64,000 nucleotides of DNA, taken from the NCBI GenBank assembly GCA_009746045.1, contig RPFO01000111.1, positions 75,001-139,000 of the forward strand, given 5' to 3'. This DNA is from Mesostigma viride. Taxonomy: Eukaryota > Streptophyta > Mesostigmatophyceae > Mesostigmatales > Mesostigmataceae. The position numbers and the translations under genes are program-made. Numbering within the stretch: position 1 is the first letter of the stretch; the number at the start of each line of letters is the position of its first letter. The notes beneath the pieces are model-generated. The model saw only the letters and a program-made list of their open reading frames with translations, did no database searches and was not told where the DNA came from. Positions 52,801-62,320 of the stretch are shown here, in pieces.

Positions 52801-55800
52801 GTGTTCTGTATGCGCTACGTAGCAAGGGAACGAGGAGTATTCTGTCTGCGCTACGTAGCAAGGGAACGAGGAGTATTCTGTCTGCGCTACGTAGCAAGGG
52901 AACGAGGAGTATTCTGTATGCGCTACGTAGCAAGGGAACGAGGAGTATTCTGTCTGCGCTACGTAGCAAGGGAACGAGGAGTATTCTGTATGCGCTACGT
53001 AGCAAGGGAACGAGGAGTATTCTGTATGCGCTACGTAGCAAGGGAACGAGGAGTATTCTGTCTGCGCTACGTAGCAAGGGAACGAGGAGTATTCTGTATG
53101 CGCTACGTAGCAAGGGAACGAGGAGTGTTCTGTATGCACTACGTAGCAAGGGAACGAGGAGTATTCTGTATGCGCTGCGTAGCAAGGGAACGAGGAGTAT
53201 TCTGTATGCGCTACGTAGCAAGGGAACGAGGAGTATTCTGTATGCGCTACGTAGCAAGGGAACGAGGAGTATTCTGTATGCGCTACGTAGCAAGGGAACG
53301 AGGAGTGTTCTGTATGCGCTACGTAGCAAGGGAACGAGGAGTATTCTGTATGCACTACGTAGCAAGGGAACGAGGAGTATTCTATATGCGCTACGTAGCA
53401 AGGGAACGAGGAGTATTGTATATGCGCTACGTAGCAAGGGAACGAGGAGTATTCTGTATGCGCTACGTAGCAAGGGAACGAGGAGTATTCTGTATGCGCT
53501 ACGTAGCAAGGGAACGAGGAGTATTCTATATGCGCTGCGTAGCAAGGGAACGAGGAGTATTCTGTATGCGCTACGTAGCAAGGGAACGAGGAGTATTCTG
53601 TATGCGCTACGTAGCAAGGGAACGAGGAGTATTCTGTATGCGCTACGTAGCAAGGGAACGAGGAGTATTCTGTATGCGCTACGTAGCAAGGGAACGAGGA
53701 GTGTTCTGTATGCGCTACGTAGCAAGGGAACGAGGAGTGTTCTGTATGCGCTACGTAGCAAGGGAACGAGGAGTATTCTGTATGCGCTACGTAGCAAGGG
53801 AACGAGGAGTATTCTGTATGCGCTACGTAGCAAGGGAACGAGGAGTATTCTGTATGCGCTACGTAGCAAGGGAACGAGGAGTATTCTGTATGCGCTACGT
53901 AGCAAGGGAACGAGGAGTGTTCTGTATGCGCTACGTAGCAAGGGAACGAGGAGTATTCTGTATGCGCTACGTAGCAAGGGAACGAGGAGTGTTCTGTATG
54001 CGCTACGTAGCAAGGGAACGAGGAGTGTTCTGTATGCGCTACGTAGCAAGGGAACGAGGAGTGTTCTGTATGCGCTACGTAGCAAGGGAACGAGGAGTAT
54101 TCTGTATGCACTACGTAGCAAGGGAACGAGGAGTATTCTGTATGCGCTACGTAGCAAGGGAACGAGGAGTATTCTGTATGCGCTACGTAGCAAGGGAACG
54201 AGGAGTATTCTGTATGCGCTACGTAGCAAGGGAACGAGGAGTATTCTGTATGCACTACGTAGCAAGGGAACGAGGAGTATTCTGTATGCGCTACGTAGCA
54301 AGGGAACGAGGAGTATTCTGTATGCGCTACGTAGCAAGGGAACGAGGAGTGTTCTGTATGCGCTACGTAGCAAGGGAACGAGGAGTGTTCTGTATGCGCT
54401 ACGTAGCAAGGGAACGAGGAGTGTTCTGTATGCGCTACGTAGCAAGGGAACGAGGAGTGTTCTGTATGCGCTACGTAGCAAGGGAACGAGGAGTATTCTG
54501 TATGCGCTACGTAGCAAGGGAACGAGGAGTATTCTGTATGCGCTACGTAGCAAGGGAACGAGGAGTGTTCTGTATGCGCTACGTAGCAAGGGAACGAGGA
54601 GTGTTCTGTATGCGCTACGTAGCAAGGGAACGAGGAGTATTCTGTATGCGCTACGTAGCAAGGGAACGAGGAGTGTTCTGTATGCGCTACGTAGCAAGGG
54701 AACGAGGAGTGTTCTGTATGCGCTACGTAGCAAGGGAACGAGGAGTGTTCTGTATGCGCTACGTAGCAAGGGAACGAGGAGTATTCTGTATGCGCTACGT
54801 AGCAAGGGAACGAGGAGTGTTCTGTCTGCGCTACGTAGCAAGGGAACGAGGAGTATTCTGTATGCGCTACGTAGCAAGGGAACGAGGAGTATTCTGTATG
54901 CGCTACGTAGCAAGGGAACGAGGAGTATTCTGTATGCGCTACGTAGCAAGGGAACGAGGAGTATTCTGTATGCGCTACGTAGCAAGGGAACGAGGAGTAT
55001 TCTGTATGCGCTGCGTAGCAAGGGAACGAGGAGTGTTCTGTATGCGCTACGTAGCAAGGGAACGAGGAGTGTTCTGTATGCGCTACGTAGCAAGGGAACG
55101 AGGAGTGTTCTGTATGCGCTACGTAGCAAGGGAACGAGGAGTGTTCTGTATGCGCTGCGTAGCAAGGGAACGAGGAGTGTTCTGTATGCGCTACGTAGCA
55201 AGGGAACGAGGAGTGTTCTGTATGCGCTACGTAGCAAGGGAACGAGGAGTATTCTGTATGCGCTACGTAGCAAGGGAACGAGGAGTATTCTGTATGCGCT
55301 ACGTAGCAAGGGAACGAGGAGTGTTCTGTATGCGCTACGTAGCAAGGGAACGAGGAGTATTCTGTATGCGCTACGTAGCAAGGGAACGAGGAGTGTTCTG
55401 TATGCGCTACGTAGCAAGGGAACGAGGAGTGTTCTGTATGCGCTACGTAGCAAGGGAACGAGGAGTGTTCTGTATGCGCTACGTAGCAAGGGAACGAGGA
55501 GTATTCTGTATGCGCTACGTAGCAAGGGAACGAGGAGTATTCTGTATGCGCTACGTAGCAAGGGAACGAGGAGTATTCTGTATGCGCTACGTAGCAAGGG
55601 AACGAGGAGTATTCTGTATGCGCTACGTAGCAAGGGAACGAGGAGTGTTCTGTATGCGCTGCGTAGCAAGGGAACGAGGAGTGTTCTGTATGCGCTGCGT
55701 AGCAAGGGAACGAGGAGTATTCTGTATGCGCTGCGTAGCAAGGGAACGAGGAGTATTCTGTATGCGCTACGTAGCAAGGGAACGAGGAGTATTCTGTATG

Positions 55801-58559
55801 CGCTACGTAGCAAGGGAACGAGGAGTATTCTGTATGCGCTACGTAGCAAGGGAACGAGGAGTGTTCTGTATGCGCTACGTAGCAAGGGAACGAGGAGTGT
55901 TCTGTATGCGCTACGTAGCAAGGGAACGAGGAGTGTTCTGTATGCGCTACGTAGCAAGGGAACGAGGAGTATTCTGTATGCGCTACGTAGCAAGGGAACG
56001 AGGAGTATTCTGTATGCGCTGCGTAGCAAGGGAACGAGGAGTGTTCGCTGGAAGGTGCCTGGCAGCCCAGGCGCGTGCATGTGAATGGAAATGCCCGACC
56101 AGGCCATCAAACTTAATTTTGCCGATTCTCTAGTAGAGTAGGTCAGCCATTTGGAACCAGCGCACATGTCTGCCGTGTAGCTGACCTCTCGTGGTAATGC
56201 ATGGGGAGCAAGTGCTGACCTGGCCTCTCGGCCTCTTGCCTATGTGTCTGTGTGCCACTCACCGTAAATCACCTGCTTGCTGGCACCGGTATGACGCAAA
56301 ACGCCGCCTCAACACCCCCAGATCCACTACGACTGCCGCGTGACCCCCGTGGGCACCCTGCTGTCCCACCTGGCAGCCGTGGAGGCCACCCTGCCGCCGG
56401 TGGACGACATGGAGGTTCCCCAGCGCATCGTGCGGCTCCCCATCAGCTGGAACGACCCCGCGGTCCAGCTCTGCATCTCCAAGTACATGCAGAGTGTGCG
56501 CGACGACGCGCCCTGGTGCCCCTCCAACATCGAGTTCATCCGGCGCATCAACGGGCTGGACTCCATCGAGCGCGTGCGTGAGATCTTCTTCGCCGCGCGG
56601 TGGCTGGTCATGGGGCTGGGCGATGTCTACCTGGGCGCCCCCCTTGCGGTCGCATTGGACCCGCGCCACCGGCTGGTGACCACCAAGTACAACCCAGTCC
56701 GCACGTGGACCCCTGACAACGTGGTGGGCATCGGCGGCTGCTACCTGTGCATCTATGGGATGGAGGGGCCTGGGGGGTACCAGCTGGTGGGGCGCACGGT
56801 GCCGGTGTGGAGCCGGTACCGTTCGACCGGCGACTTTGCGCCAGGCAAGCCGTGGCTGCTGCGCTTCTTCGACGTGCTCGAGTTCTACGAGGTAAGGCCG
56901 ATAGAGGATGGAGGTCTACGAGGTACAGACGGTAGAGGATGGAGTTCTACGAGGTGAGGCCGATAGAGGATGGGCGAGATACGGCCGATAGAGGACGGAG
57001 TTCTACGATATACAGCCGGTATAGGATGGAGTTCTACGAGGTACAGCCGGTAGAGGATGGAGTTCCGCGAGGTACGGCAGGCAGAAGATAGCCTGGTGAA
57101 ATACGCGCTACAGTGCCTGCGCTGTACTTATTGCGTGCGCTATAGGGCTCGAGTATTGCAAGGTTTGCTGAGAATCGCTTAGTACAAAATGCGCTACGGC
57201 ATTCGCACTATACCTGTTGTGTTCACTATTATACTCGACTCCTACAAGGTATGTGTCGAGGGCGAGTAGTGTCCACGCTAGTTGGGGATAGACCTGTTGG
57301 GTGCGCTGTGTTGGGTGCGCTTTGGTCCCTGGGCTCCGGTACACGCACTATCATGTTTGTGTGTGTGGAGGGTGGGGGGGCTGGTGTGTGTGTGGGGGGG
57401 GGGGGGGGGGGATGCAAAGGCAGGGGGCCTTCATAAGAAAAGCACGTAGGGCCCCCTTAGCAACCTAACGGTCTTAACTTTGATACGCGTGTGTGTCTGT
57501 TCGAGCTCAAAGAGGGGGGAGTCCTCGCGAATAAAAGAGAGGGCGATAGCTGCATGAACTGGAGGGGGCGGCTGGCAGCGACAAAATTACTATTGGGACA
57601 AGAACGGCACTAATGGGACAAGAATGGGTGGCTCGCAGGCGCATGATTCTCTGAAAACAGCTTTGCACCCTCCCTCCCTCCCTCCCTCCCTCCCTCCCTC
57701 CCTCCCTCCCTCCCTCCCTCCCTCCCTCCCTCCCTCCCTCCCTCCCTCCTCCCTCCCTCCCTCCTCCCTCCCTCCTCCCTCCCTCCCTCCCTCCCTCCTC
57801 CCTCCCTCCCTCCCTCCCTCCCTCCCTCCTCCCTCCCTCCCTCCCTCCCTCCTCCCTCCCTCCCTCCCTCCCTCGGGCGCATAACATGGCCTCACCGCGT
57901 TTTATTCACCCATCACTCATCCACCCCCTGCCACCATCACGCCTTTCCCCCCTTGCCCCCATTGCCCCCCTTACCCCCCTTGCCCCCCTTGCCCCCCTTT
58001 CCCCCCTTTCCCCCCTTTCCCCCCTTGCCCCCCTTTGCCCCCCTTTCCCCGCCTCCATCAGGTGACCCACGAGGAGCTGATGACGTTTCGCAGCGGAGTC
58101 GCCAATGGCACCATCAAGCTGGACGTGAAGGAGACGACATTCAAGCTCAAGGACTACCACGCGTTCCTGGCGAGCATCAAGGAGGAGTCAGCCGCGTTCC
58201 GCTCCAAGCGCGAGATAGCCTTCAACGAGGAGCGCGAGCGGTGGGTGGCCAGCGGCGAGTTTGCCGCGGTGGAGGAGATGGCGGATGCGGCGGCAGGTGG
58301 CAAGGCACCCAGCACGGAGGTGGACGTCCCTGAGGGTGGCGCGCTGGTGGCCTCGCCCATGGTGGCCAATGTGTGGAAGGTGGACGTGACGGTGGGCCAG
58401 GTGGTGGAGGAGGGCAGCTCGCTGGTAGTGCTGGAGGCGATGAAGATGGAGACAAGCATCCCTGCGACCATGTCGGGCGTGGTGGTCAAGGTGCTCTGTG
58501 CGGCGGGCAGCATGGTGCAGCAAGGCACACCACTCGTAGTGCTGGGCCCAGCCCAGTGA
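40832..58559 (+). CDS. DUR1: Urea carboxylase / guanidine carboxylase (biotin-dependent), 11 exons
   Basis: Exons: 40832-40855, 41019-41333, 41536-41751, 43072-43195, 44178-44395, 45343-45984, 46613-47151, 49496-49817, 50168-50482, 56322-56891, 58062-58559. All ten introns are GT-AG, phases agree, and the sum is 1,260 codons plus stop, close to the usual ~1,200. Biotin carboxylase (about 1-450): [16 protein letters not shown]-grasp loop AGGGGIGM (164-171), [14 protein letters not shown] (293-306). KipA-like carboxyltransferase part from about 455 ([20 protein letters not shown]). KipI-like part from about 840 ([44 protein letters not shown]). Biotinyl Lys1223 in EAMKME. It ATP-dependently carboxylates urea to allophanate, or guanidine to carboxyguanidine; motifs I can read do not separate these. 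Exon 1 (MEGKLFKK) is the least certain: it has a weak donor but gives the expected [11 protein letters not shown]. Introns are repeat-filled. Confidence 0.93.
41791..42125. repeat. ACGCC/ACGCA pentamer array in carboxylase intron 3
   Basis: About 67 pentamers: ATGCC/ACGCC, then ACGCA, ACGCT, ACGCC, ACGCA, ACGCC blocks, in homogeneous sub-runs. It starts 40 bases after the donor at 41752. Because 5 is not a multiple of 3, stop-free frames appear on both strands; none is a gene. Confidence 0.95.
42161..42490. repeat. 35-bp minisatellite, 9 copies plus partial, in carboxylase intron 3
   Basis: AGACGCATGC recurs every 35 bases from 42161 to 42476. Units carry GCATGC and GGGGGGCCACCA with one- or two-base variants. 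The rest of the intron (42491-43071) is C-rich and ends in a long pyrimidine tract before the acceptor at 43071. Confidence 0.95.
43291..43520. repeat. (GTGGGT)n array in carboxylase intron 4
   Basis: About 38 hexamers starting about 95 bases after the donor (43196). Each unit resembles the GTGGGT form of a 5' splice site used by introns 5 and 8 of the same gene. Intron 4 otherwise shows nothing. Confidence 0.95.
44396..45342 (+). other. Carboxylase intron 5 with G-rich repeats
   Basis: Begins GTGGGTGGG. Contains a duplicated GGAATGGGGTGGG block (about 44417 and 44441), a GA/G-rich run (44627-44682), and a 40-bp duplication around 45060-45120 (GACTT-GCCACACGA-CC motif twice). No exon-like sequence. 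Confidence 0.8.
47140..48930 (+). repeat. 25-bp minisatellite, about 71 copies, spanning the exon 7 / intron 7 junction
   Basis: The unit reads GCACTACAGCAG then GTGGGTGGTTGGA. The first unit is the real exon end (GCACTACAACAG) and donor (GTAGGTGGTTGGA), so the array is made of copies of the 5' splice junction. Variants are GCGGG for GTGGG and GGTGG for GGTTGG; one partial unit lies at about 48180-48197. The unit contains no stop in any plus frame, which produces three overlapping 615-629-codon frames. The acceptor is at 49495. 48931-49495 has a small duplicated CTATACTAGCTGCTGCCCT. Confidence 0.96.
49808..49882 (+). repeat. Triplicated 5' splice junction at the start of carboxylase intron 8
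   Basis: GCTGCAG|GTGGGTGG is the true exon 8/intron 8 junction (49811-49825). The same 15 bases recur at about 49844 and 49864. The intron runs to 50167. Confidence 0.9.
50901..56046. repeat. 36-bp minisatellite, about 143 copies, in carboxylase intron 9
   Basis: The unit begins TATGCGCTACGTAGC and continues AAGGGAACGAGGAGTATTCTG, perfectly in register over 5.1 kb. Frequent variants are ATTC/GTTC, TATG/TCTG, CTACGT/CTGCGT/CTACGC and GCG/GCA. Since 36 is a multiple of 3 and the unit lacks stops in four frames, frames of 1,172-1,831 codons arise on both strands; they are not proteins. Variant order suggests block duplications within the array. Confidence 0.97.
56880..57085 (+). repeat. About 31-bp degenerate repeat seeded by the exon 10 / intron 10 junction
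   Basis: GAGTTCTACGAG|GTAAGG (exon end at 56891) is followed by copies GGTCTACGAG|GTACAG, AGTTCTACGAG|GTGAGG, AGTTCTACGATATACAG, AGTTCTACGAG|GTACAG and AGTTCCGCGAG|GTACGG, each joined by TAGAGGATGG. So 5-6 imperfect copies of the donor lie within 200 bases. Confidence 0.93.
57400..58055. repeat. Simple repeats of carboxylase intron 10: G-run, (CCCT)n and CCCCCTT runs
   Basis: A G-run at 57396-57410, (CCCT)n with CTC interruptions at about 57669-57873, and CCCCCTT repeats at about 57946-58050. The last two form a very long pyrimidine tract before the acceptor at 58061. Confidence 0.92.
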
Positions 58560-60065
58560 GGGCGGCGAAGCGGTTCGCGTCAAGTGGGAAAGTAATATAT
58601 ATGAACAAGCTCACTTCCCACGAATGCTCACGCGAGTATACTGTACTATTCCTGGACGTGTGTATACAAGGCGATGTAGGGTGTCCGATCCAACAATAAA
58701 GCACTTTCGTGCGAAAATGTACTACTATAACAAGATTATTAGGCCAGACATCGTGCATGCACAGGCCAGCAGCTGTGGGATAGATATCGGCACCTGCTCC
58801 CAGATGCATGTGGGGACTGGGCAGTCACTTATACAACTAAATTTAAATGTTTGATGGAACATTTTTAGTGTTGCCATATGAACTAGCCACGCTCTATGGC
58901 ATGTTAACATTTCAGTCTGGCTGGCGGGAGGAGCTCGGTGTTATGCTGGCTGCTAGGTTGGGCAGGTTTGCACCAACTGCTAAACATGTTAGGCTGAGTG
59001 CCAATGCTGAATAAACTAGCTAGGCAGTTATGGCTGCCCCAAGTAAAGTGTTTTTCCTGTGAAAAGGCTCGATAACCATTGCATGCAGCTGTTGAGAAAA
59101 CTATTCCTGCATATACTCCAAACAAATACGTGTACTGGGATTGCTTTGACGAACAGTAAACTCCCCGACTTGGCATGAGTGCAAATTTGTGCGTTAAATA
59201 AGTCAATTTGAATACTACGTACCAGAGGACAAACCTTTCTGTTTTGCACTGATGTGGGACGTGCATGCAATTTTGCACCAGATGTCTCATCAACTGATTA
59301 TTATGCATGCAAAGTCGATCCTTTGGACATGACATTGGAACGCCATATGCGCGTCCAGGAATAGTTGTGCAGCAATGAATAGCGAGACAATGTACTATTC
59401 CTGGACGCATGTATACATGTACCTGTGATGAGTTAATTAATTTACATGTGGACTACGTCACGTGGGACTCACCTGTGATGTGAATATACAACAGTTGTCT
59501 CACGTAAAATCATATACTACTACATCAACGAGCTAGACAACCAGCGCAGGCCATCATATACATACACATGCAGTCGGGGTAAACTTGGCTCTTTTTGTCG
59601 AATTGTCAACTTGTCGGAGGGCGGGGGCCGAGATTAATTAAGAGGTACCTTCAAATTAAATGAGAGGCTCCCTCTATCGAGATATAGTTTTGGAGGCGAG
59701 TTTCTATTGGCGTAAATTTGTAATATAACTAATATTGTACGACAACATGTCAAGGGTGACGGAAAGTACTGAAGTAGCAGAAGTGTCGCGGAGACGTTTC
59801 TAGATCGATTGCGCATTCGACGGTTAAAAGGCAGAAAAGCGGTTGACTGGTAGTACTGTACGACGGTGTTGTCCAGACGAACTTTCGATCCGGTCAGCGA
59901 TGCGGACTTTGCATCTCATGTTGTACATGGAAAAGAGCCCTTGTGTCGCGCTGTGCTGTGGCTAACTTATTCTCCGCCGTCGGATTGCATGTCGTCGATG
60001 AGAGTTGATGCTCGTCGATGCTCGTCGATGCTCGAGTCCATGAACCCAACGCAAGCCGGCCATGC
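58560..60065. other. 3' flank of the carboxylase gene, no gene seen
   Basis: AATAAA at 58695-58700 is a plausible polyadenylation signal. GTACTATTCCTGGACG occurs at 58643 and 59392, with the inverted GCGTCCAGGAATAGTTGT at 59351; a related GCGTCCAGGCATAGTTGT is at about 38156. Otherwise AT-rich with no coding support. Confidence 0.5.
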
Positions 60066-62320
60066 ATTGAATTGAATTGAATTGGAACTGACATAACTCC
60101 GTTGGGAGTATATGTACATAGCACATATCCCTGAGAATGGGTATATGGCTTTTAATACACTCTGGGCTACTTCGGCCTGCAAGGGTAGGGTGTAAACTAC
60201 ACCTGCTCTGGGTGCACAAAAGTGCACCTGCACACCACTATGTATTCAGGCACCTACCTAAAGGCGCGCCGACAGCTAGAGGGGGGAAGACCATCATGGC
60301 TATACCAAGGCTAGCTAGGGCATCGCTTCTCAGCAGAGAGTAGCTCCCTGCATGGGCACAGCATGTAATGAAAATAAAGCTAGGCATCATCTGGTGGGTG
60401 GCACATCATAGGCACACATGTACATGACTCAAATAATGCTAAGGCATCAGCTGGTACAGGGCCTGTAGTAGGCGTACATGCACAAGGCCACGGCTAGGCC
60501 TGACTATTCTACACTACTACTGCTGTATTCCCCTAAGCTGGGGCGTCTGGAGGTGCGCCGGGGCCGCTGGGGTCGTTTGCCAGGGCTTGTGGCCGACGTA
60601 GATGGTCGCCCCCTTCCTGTACACCGGCTTCCCCGCCGCGGCCTGCCAGAGCTGGAGGTAGGTCTGCCATTGCTCCCGTCGCCGTTGTTGCTGCGCCAGG
60701 GTCAAGTCGTCGTCTAAGGTGAAGGGAGTCTTCTCGAGCCGCTTGCGGCGTCTGAGAAACGAAATCGTGTCGGCGGGGTTCTCAAAGATGAGAAGAAGCG
60801 GGGGCGCCCCTGCCTTACCCCGCGAGCGGGGAAGGCGGTGGGCGGCCAGCTTCATCTCACGAAGGAGACCCATGCGACCAAGGATTCTGCTCTCAAACGC
60901 CTGTGCAAGCTTCTCGGAATTCTCACCTTCCACCATATATGTCGAAGTTCTTGACGATGGCGTTTAGGCTGCGCTTGGCGAGCTCGGCCTCCTCGCGGAG
61001 GTCGAGCGTAAGTAAGTATTTGCGTGTCATGCGCATAGGCATGCCACGGAGTACTAAGCTAATCTCATTACAAAAAAAAATTACACAAAAGTTTAAACAA
61101 ATATCGTCTGCATCATTCCCCAACCATTAAGCACTAGAGGGGGATGTAATCCTCATCCGAGCTGTCCTCTACTGAGGTCGAGCGTCTGCCGCTGGAGCTG
61201 TGCTGCGACGCGGAGATGGTGGAGGTGGTGTGTTGCTTGAGCATGTCCGCCCAGGTCTGCATGGGTGGGAGGAGCAGATCACCAGCCAGGCCAGCGGGGG
61301 ATGGCTTGGCAGCAATGTCCTTGAACACCGCGCCTGGGCGGTGATGCCTGCGGTGTTTTGCAGGCACTCGATGGCGATGGCGGAGTCCTGGAGGCGCTTG
61401 TCGATGTCACGAAGCTGGGCGGTGATGGAGGCGGTGGAGGCGGTGAAGGCGGTGGAGGCGGTGGGGGGGGGGAGGGGCGAGGAGGATGCGGTTTTGGTGG
61501 GGATGGTGCGGAGCTCAGCAGCCAGCGTGCGTCCCACATGCAGCTGCCACTGACATAGTGCAGCGATGAGAGTCACGTGCTGCACAGAGATGGCTTAATT
61601 CAAGATTGAAGGTGGAGGAGGAATCAAGGTGGATTCGGTCAAGGGGGAGGGGACCCAGAGGTCGTCGACAGAGCGCCGCTTAAGGATGGAAAAGAGGGCG
61701 GCGAGCTGAAGGCGCCGGCGGGAACGTGCAGCCAGGCAGGTGGTCGATCAGGTTCGCGGCCATCAACTCCGTTGCGGCAATACCGGCCGTCAAGGCCGTT
61801 GCGGAGGCGATGATGGGCGCTGCATGAGCTATAGGCGCTGGCACAGGTCAAGGAGGGAGGCGTAAGACCCATAAAACACGAGCTCCAGTATCTGGATGGA
61901 TGGCATGTCGAAATAGCCGGGTCTGTCGACGTCAAGGGTGGAAAATAACCTGTCGACGTCAAAGTCGCGCTCAGACCAGCTAGGTGCGCCTGGGCTACTG
62001 CGCTTGGGCTCAGGCGATGCAAAGGCAAGCCCGGAAGGGGCCTGGGCGACCACCAGTGCACGACTAGTGTCACCGCTGCCTTCCGGATCGACCTGAGGGC
62101 GAAGCTGCAGCCGGATTTTCCGGAGCTGCAGACGTATTTTCAGGGCTTAGCGCAGCCGCCAGGCTGCAAGGCGTAGATGAGTGTTTGCTCATCATATATT
62201 GCGTAATAGCTTCAGGAAATTGTGTCAGCACGTGCGTCTTAGAAAGACGAAGCGATTGTGATATTCACAGCCGAATTTGGGGCCCAAACGTGAAAGTTAT
62301 GAGCTCCGCCGTCAACCATG
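60066..62320 (-). mobile_element. LINE F: ORF1-only retrotransposon
   Basis: On the minus strand: 5' UTR motif (about 62310-62230: GAGCTCATAACTTTC, CCCCAAATTCGG, TCGTCTTTC), ORF1 pieces (62073-60517), 3' UTR, hairpin ATACTCCCAACGGAGTTATG (about 60114-60095) and a (AATTC)n tail at 60085-60066. No ORF2 lies between the ORF1 end (60517) and the tail. The same plan as LINE D, but with different tail and diverged sequence. Confidence 0.72.
60517..62073 (-). pseudogene. LINE F ORF1, frameshifted
   Basis: N-terminal part (62053-61829): DRPGYFDMPSIQILELVFYG, the counterpart of FFSLTAVEARAILHL in LINE A. Middle (61585-61169): helix AQLRDIDKRLQDSAIAIECL. Then EEAELAKRSLNAIVKNFDIY (61123-60923) and the C-terminal domain (60936-60517): GRMGLLREMKLAAHRLPRSR, PPLLLIFENPADTISFLRRR, TPFTLDDDLTLAQQQRRREQ, YRKGATIYVGHKPW. 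At least three frame changes. Likely RNA-binding chaperone remnant. Confidence 0.7.

Noticed and set aside
50901..56046. CRISPR-like regular array
   Set aside because: Units are directly adjacent with no unique spacers, in a eukaryotic intron; it is a minisatellite. The same holds for the 25-, 35- and 38-bp arrays.
50638..56167. Open frames of 1,172-1,831 codons on both strands
   Set aside because: They are produced by a 36-bp stop-free tandem repeat lying wholly inside an intron of the carboxylase gene; protein repeats such as [12 protein letters not shown] simply translate the unit.
57507..57895. Gly/Arg/Glu-rich minus-strand frames
   Set aside because: They come from the (CCCT)n pyrimidine tract of intron 10.
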